Positions 43,947 to 47,610 of a DNA stretch of 47,610 bases are shown here, one piece after another (within the stretch, counting starts at the first letter, position 1; the number at the start of each line of letters is the position of its first letter). Position numbers and translations under genes: made by a program. Under the pieces are notes generated by a model that searched no databases, was not told where the DNA came from, and saw nothing but the letters and a program-made list of their open reading frames with translations. Source of the stretch: Saccharofermentans sp. (lineage in GTDB: Bacteria; Bacillota; Clostridia; Saccharofermentanales; Saccharofermentanaceae); assembly GCA_024683485.1 (NCBI GenBank), contig JAIKYD010000092.1, positions 1 to 47,610 on the forward strand. The letters are read 5' to 3'.

Positions 43947-44981
43947 TTGAAACTCGTTGGAGTAAGAGAGTTTTATAATATCACTAAGGCCAAGATAGTC
44001 TCGGCCGTTAACTGCTGCATAGTCGTATCAGCCTGTGCAACAGCCACTTTTGCAGTTGATGCCGCTCTTAACACTCCCGTGGTTCAGGCATATCCGGTTG
44101 AGACTTCTGCCGCAACCTCACTTCTCCCTGAACAGCCGGATCCGGATGAGACTGAGAACACAGTTCCTTCAGAGACTTCGGAAGTCACAGAAACATCTGA
44201 ATCCACTTCTGCTTCTTCGGCATCATCAACAGAGGCTTCTGCTTCTTCAGAAACCACGGGAACTTCTGAATCCCAGACCACATCAGAGACAACGGAAGAA
44301 ACTGCTGCAACCACAACCGCAGAAGAGACAACTGAAGCTACGACAGCAGCAACTACAGCTACAACTACAGCCGAGACTAAAGAAACTGTTACAGAGAAGG
44401 AATTGTATCTTGCCGTATATGCAACAACTACTGTTAACGTAAGATCAGGTCCGGGTACGGAATACGATGTAGTCAAGAATGTTTATACAGGCGATCAGAT
44501 CGATGTTATTGCCGTAACTTCCAATGGATGGTATAAGACATACAACGGCAACTACGTCAAGAAATCCCTCACTACAGAGACCAAACCAAAGGCCACTTCC
44601 ACACCAAAGCCGACACAGAGACAGACTGAGGAAGAGACGACCGTTGCAACCACCACCGAGAGTCAGAGAGAAGCTCCTTCAGGTAACGGCAACAGATGCA
44701 CGATCACTTTCTTCGGTCCTCAGCCTAACGGTGATGGAACATACAACTACAGCACAGCTACGGGCACGACCTGTACAGAAGGAAGAACATGTGCTGCCGA
44801 CTGGTCGATCTATCCGGCAGGCACAGTAATCTATATTGAGGACGATCCTCTTGGCGGAGACGGCTATTATACCGTTGAGGACCGGGGATCCGGCGTTAAC
44901 GGATATCACATCGACATTTATGCCGATGACGGTGAGTCAGGCAATTACCACACCTGTTACCGTAACGTTATCGTACCTTAA
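43947..44981 (+). CDS. Secreted SH3b and 3D (double-psi barrel) cell-wall protein
   Basis: From a TTG at 43947, nine bases after AAAGGAGA, the protein has 344 residues. ATG 43893 (362 residues) has no ribosome binding site. A signal-like helix (IVSAVNCCIVVSACATATFAVDA) is followed by about 90 residues of Ser, Thr, Glu and Ala. An SH3b domain comes next (about 155-205; VNVRSGPGTEYDVVKNVYTGDQIDV), then a Thr-rich linker and a C-terminal 3D domain (about 248-344) with YPAGTVIYIED, YYTVEDRGSG and YHIDIYAD, carrying the conserved aspartates. 3D domains occur in lytic transglycosylase-like wall enzymes. It is probably involved in peptidoglycan remodelling. RNase J follows after 69 bases. Confidence 0.85.
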   Translation: MKLVGVREFYNITKAKIVSAVNCCIVVSACATATFAVDAALNTPVVQAYPVETSAATSLLPEQPDPDETENTVPSETSEVTETSESTSASSASSTEASASSETTGTSESQTTSETTEETAATTTAEETTEATTAATTATTTAETKETVTEKELYLAVYATTTVNVRSGPGTEYDVVKNVYTGDQIDVIAVTSNGWYKTYNGNYVKKSLTTETKPKATSTPKPTQRQTEEETTVATTTESQREAPSGNGNRCTITFFGPQPNGDGTYNYSTATGTTCTEGRTCAADWSIYPAGTVIYIEDDPLGGDGYYTVEDRGSGVNGYHIDIYADDGESGNYHTCYRNVIVP

Positions 44982-45050
44982 CAGCAATCAATACGGTCAG
45001 AGATACTCCCGGAACTTCCAGGAGCATCTGCATTTATATAAGGAAGATTT

Positions 45051-46805
45051 ATGAGCTGTAATTCAAAAAGACACGGGTACAACAACCCCAAATATAAGAA
45101 TCCAAATCCCGTAAAGATCATCCCTCTGGGCGGTATAGGCGAGATTGGCAAGAACATGACAGCCTTCGAATACGGGAACGACATAATAATCGTCGATTGC
45201 GGCATGAGCTTCCCGGAAGAGAACATGCCTGGCGTTGACTGCGTTATACCTGATTTCACATATATCAGGCGCAATCAGGAGAAACTCCGCGGCATTCTCA
45301 TCACACATGGTCACGAAGACCACATCGGTTCCCTGCCATATTTTCTCAGGGAATTCAAATGCCCCGTATTCGGCGGCACTATGGCTATAGAACTGATCAA
45401 GTTAAAGCTTCAGGACAAGAATGTGCCTTTCGAAGGCATCAAGCTGACCACCTGCAAGAATGGTGACATCATAAAGCTTGGTAATGCTTTCTCCGCAGAA
45501 TTCATCAGGGTAAATCACTCCATCGCTGATTCGTATGCGCTCTGCATCAACACTCCTGCAGGAAGGATCGTTCACTCCGGAGACTTCAAAATCGACTATA
45601 CACCGATCAACGGAAAGACCATAAATCTGCAGCGTTTGGGCGAGCTCGGCAAGGAAGGTGTGCTGATGTTCATGTGCGAGAGCACTAACGTCGAGATCGA
45701 TGGTTTCTCCCCTTCAGAGAAACATGTAGGTGAAGCTTTCTCGCATTATTTTCGAAAAGCGGAAGGCCGCATAATCGTTGCTACCTTCTCATCACACGTT
45801 CACCGCATGCAGCAGATAATCACTGCCGCAGAAAAATACGGACGCCACGTCTGTCTCTCCGGACGCTCCATGGTCCAGGTCTTTAACATAGCTAACACTT
45901 TAGGCTACATTGACATAAAACCTGACACTCTGATCGATATCGATGCAATAGACAATTATCCTGACAACAGGATCGTTGTCCTTACCACCGGTTCCCAGGC
46001 CGAACCGATGAGCGCGCTCACACGCATGGCGTACTCCTCGCACCATTCTGTCGACATCACCAAAGGCGACACGGTCATTATCTCCGCCGATCCGATTCCG
46101 GGCAACGAAAAACCGATCTACAGAGTCATCAACGAGCTGTATAAAAAAGGCGCTCACGTTATCTACCAGTCGCTCGCCGACGTCCACGTATCCGGTCACG
46201 CATACAGGAACGAACTCATGATGCTCCATACACTTATCAAGCCCAGATTCTTCATTCCGATCCACGGCGAATACCGCATGCTCTGTCTTCACAAAGAGAT
46301 GGCGGTTAATCTCGGCATGAACGAAGACAACGTCTACATTATCGAAAACGGTGACGTACTGGAACTTACTGAGGACGGCGCAAAGATTTCCGACCACGTA
46401 CCCGCCTCCCCCGTCCTCATCGACGGAACAGGCACAGTCGATGCCGATGACAGAGTCCTCACCGACAGGATCCATCTCAGCGAAGACGGCTGTCTCGCTA
46501 TCGCTATCACCGTTGACGAAGACACCGGCGACCTTGCCTGCTCCCCCGCTGTTAATTCCATCGGGTGCTTTGACAGCGACAACAACGAGGATGTCCTTCA
46601 CGAGCTCATCTCCAACAAAGTCGATGATCTTCTCAAACAGGCCAGCAACAAAGCCGGCAGCATCGAAGCCTTCCTCCAGAAGCGTAATTTCAGGGAACAG
46701 ATCAAGAACTTCGTATACTCCAAGTCAGGCCGCCGCCCCATGATCATCTTCAACATCAGCTATGTCGGCGGATATGACGATGATGAATACTACGGGGACA
46801 GGTAA
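45051..46805 (+). CDS. rnj: Ribonuclease J
   Basis: The 584-residue metallo-beta-lactamase/beta-CASP enzyme degrades and processes RNA with 5'-exonuclease and endonuclease activity. Motif 2 is THGHEDHIG (H86, H88, D90, H91); VNHSIADS, HSGDFKID, 'FSSHVHRMQQI' and 'SLADVHVSGHA' give the remaining metal and beta-CASP motifs, and 'PIHGEYRM' is the RNase J hallmark. The last 100 residues are the C-terminal dimerisation domain. The ribosome binding site is AAGGAAG. RNase J1 and J2 are not distinguished here. Confidence 0.94.
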   Translation: MSCNSKRHGYNNPKYKNPNPVKIIPLGGIGEIGKNMTAFEYGNDIIIVDCGMSFPEENMPGVDCVIPDFTYIRRNQEKLRGILITHGHEDHIGSLPYFLREFKCPVFGGTMAIELIKLKLQDKNVPFEGIKLTTCKNGDIIKLGNAFSAEFIRVNHSIADSYALCINTPAGRIVHSGDFKIDYTPINGKTINLQRLGELGKEGVLMFMCESTNVEIDGFSPSEKHVGEAFSHYFRKAEGRIIVATFSSHVHRMQQIITAAEKYGRHVCLSGRSMVQVFNIANTLGYIDIKPDTLIDIDAIDNYPDNRIVVLTTGSQAEPMSALTRMAYSSHHSVDITKGDTVIISADPIPGNEKPIYRVINELYKKGAHVIYQSLADVHVSGHAYRNELMMLHTLIKPRFFIPIHGEYRMLCLHKEMAVNLGMNEDNVYIIENGDVLELTEDGAKISDHVPASPVLIDGTGTVDADDRVLTDRIHLSEDGCLAIAITVDEDTGDLACSPAVNSIGCFDSDNNEDVLHELISNKVDDLLKQASNKAGSIEAFLQKRNFREQIKNFVYSKSGRRPMIIFNISYVGGYDDDEYYGDR

Positions 46806-46905
46806 AAGGTTAACACTACGGATTAACACTACTGATTACTACTACAGGGTTACCCACTACGGGTTAATACTGCATACTACTGCGGATTACCACTACATGG
46901 TCAGG
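46806..46905 (+). repeat. Degenerate short tandem repeat downstream of RNase J
   Basis: About seven units of 11-15 bases follow the consensus TAACACTACGGAT with substitutions (for example TAACACTACTGAT and TACCCACTACGGGT). No coding frame with a ribosome binding site covers them. Confidence 0.7.
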
Positions 46906-46921
46906 CAAAGCCAAAGTCCGT

Positions 46922-46955
46922 TTATCCCTTTTTCTGATATTTAAAAAAGGGATAA
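46922..46955 (+). terminator. Long inverted repeat, possible terminator of RNase J transcript
   Basis: TTATCCCTTTTT and AAAAAGGGATAA form a perfect 12-base-pair stem with a loop of about ten bases, 117 bases after the RNase J stop. The T-run lies inside the stem and none follows, so termination strength is uncertain on either strand. Confidence 0.5.
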
Positions 46956-47038
46956 GATATCGCCAATTTCTTATCCTAAATTGCTAAAAAACGGCCATTT
47001 GGGATAAGGTGTGTTCGTGCGAAGGCAATAGTTTATCC
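46922..47038. repeat. Five alternating TTATCC/GGATAA motifs
   Basis: TTATCC occurs at 46922, 46971 and 47033 and GGATAA at 46950 and 47002, alternating in orientation at intervals of about 21-31 bases. Four of the five carry a third G or C (GGGATAA or TTATCCC). More distant TTATCC copies occur at 47116 and 47524. This clustering is not explained by a gene. Confidence 0.6.
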
Positions 47039-47039
47039 C

Positions 47040-47610
47040 TTTGTAGTTGTAACCTTTTTTGGACACAAGATAAATCTATTTAGACAATGTCTCTATATTA
47101 TTAAACAAAGTACGATTATCCTAGGACAACCCCCGCGTTTGCAGTAAGACGTGCTGATCAGTACAGATCCGCTTCCACCCGGGGTTCCACCAGGGGTACC
47201 ACCAGGATCAACACCGGGGTTACTCATCCGCAAGGCTCACAAACACGCTTACCGGGCTTTTGGGGACAGATTTTGTTATATTGCCATCCGGGAACTCCAT
47301 TATCTTCAGAATCAGACTCACAAGCATTACAAATGGCATTATAATCACCTTAAATCTGATCTGGTCGTCGAAAAGAGAAGGTGTTATATGGCAAAAAAAC
47401 TGACAGACGACATTTATGCAAGATTCGAATTAGTTTCCATGATGATTATTCAGGCTGAAGAAAAACTGAAGACTTTTCCTTGACAGCTTGGATGTTTCCT
47501 TACCTTGAGGTTTTGAGTATTGATTATCCGACTTTTAGACTGATAGTTCACATATCCGTAACCCTTAAGTCGTTGAATTGAAAGGCTATCAGGGTTAAAA
47601 TTATTGTGTA
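47040..47610. other. Non-coding or weakly coding end of window
   Basis: No convincing gene over 40 codons is seen. A short CCACCAGG/CCGGGGTT repeat occupies about 47165-47220. A GTG-started frame from 47151 (PPGVPPGVPPG...) lacks a ribosome binding site and looks fortuitous. TAGACAATGTCTCTA at about 47080 is a small imperfect palindrome. Confidence 0.5.
47388..47483 (+). CDS. Possible 31-residue peptide
   Basis: ATG 47388, six bases after GAGAAGG, opens a frame reading MAKKLTDDIYARFELVSMMI, then IQAEEKLKTFP. The helix-forming composition and ribosome binding site make translation possible, but no family is recognised and the frame may be a remnant of a longer gene. Confidence 0.25.
   Translation: MAKKLTDDIYARFELVSMMIIQAEEKLKTFP

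Noticed and set aside
44084..44476. Open frame of Val/Ser-rich codons opposite the wall-protein gene
   Set aside because: It mirrors the low-complexity Ser/Thr/Glu linker of the plus-strand gene; composition explains the absence of stops.
45900..46601. Minus-strand open frame of 233 codons
   Set aside because: It lies entirely antisense inside the RNase J gene, whose motifs are intact, and has no ribosome binding site or recognisable domain.
47151..47483. 110-codon frame with PPG repeats
   Set aside because: It begins with GTG without a ribosome binding site and joins unrelated-looking segments; only the last 31 codons have a plausible own start.

Overview
The window looks like a chromosomal segment of an anaerobic Clostridia (Eubacteriales/Oscillospirales-Lachnospirales type), probably gut- or rumen-associated. 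This rests on moderate GC, AGGAGG-type ribosome binding sites, RNase J, Lgt, a Gram-positive surface protein with choline/glucan-binding-type repeats, BspA-like leucine-rich repeats, ECF-type thiamine uptake with a TPP riboswitch, and a B12-dependent methionine synthase whose activation domain is a separate gene. No rRNA, tRNA, CRISPR, phage or transposase gene was recognised.

Layout. 1-2464 (minus): rluA-like, murI, a DUF1934 gene and rpmF (cut by the window edge). 2541-9787 (minus): DUF1295 membrane protein, surE, a nitroreductase-like protein, a SERCA-like calcium ATPase and an ABC exporter. 10156-15621 (minus): a carbohydrate ABC operon (ATPase, two permeases, an unusual doubly anchored binding protein) followed by an OB-like lipoprotein and a decayed copy of the binding-protein 3' end. 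15802-16944: a lone PTS EIIC-type permease. 17110-19985 (minus): a FecCD/BtuCD-type metal-chelate or cobalamin importer, divergent from 20135-24078 (plus): metF, a methionine synthase activation protein and metH. The pairing suggests B12 import next to B12 use. 24187-26118: surface protein behind an attenuator-like leader. 26464-27917: two paralogous zinc-ribbon membrane proteins. 27997-28791: lgt. 28945-30336: a single ORF fusing a ThiT-type thiamine S component to an AqpZ-type aquaporin, preceded by a TPP riboswitch and a good promoter. 30591-31949: MATE exporter. 32093-35005: alpha/beta-hydrolase-like protein without its nucleophile serine, M24 peptidase and a serine-acetyltransferase-like protein, divergent from an AraC regulator. 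36010-43339 (minus): proS, secreted transglutaminase/LRR protein, and a MacB-like ATPase with an FtsX permease carrying a long coiled coil. 43486-46805: a 53-residue membrane protein and, divergently, an SH3/3D wall protein followed by RNase J. 46806-47610: mostly non-coding, repeat-rich DNA.

The most unusual item is the riboswitch-controlled ThiT-aquaporin fusion. Other points worth a second look are the nucleophile-less hydrolase, the attenuated surface-protein leader with a tiny ORF, the duplicated zinc-ribbon pair, the decayed 3' duplication in the sugar operon, and the alternating GGGATAA/TTATCCC motifs after RNase J. All functional calls come from reading the sequence by eye; no database search was run.
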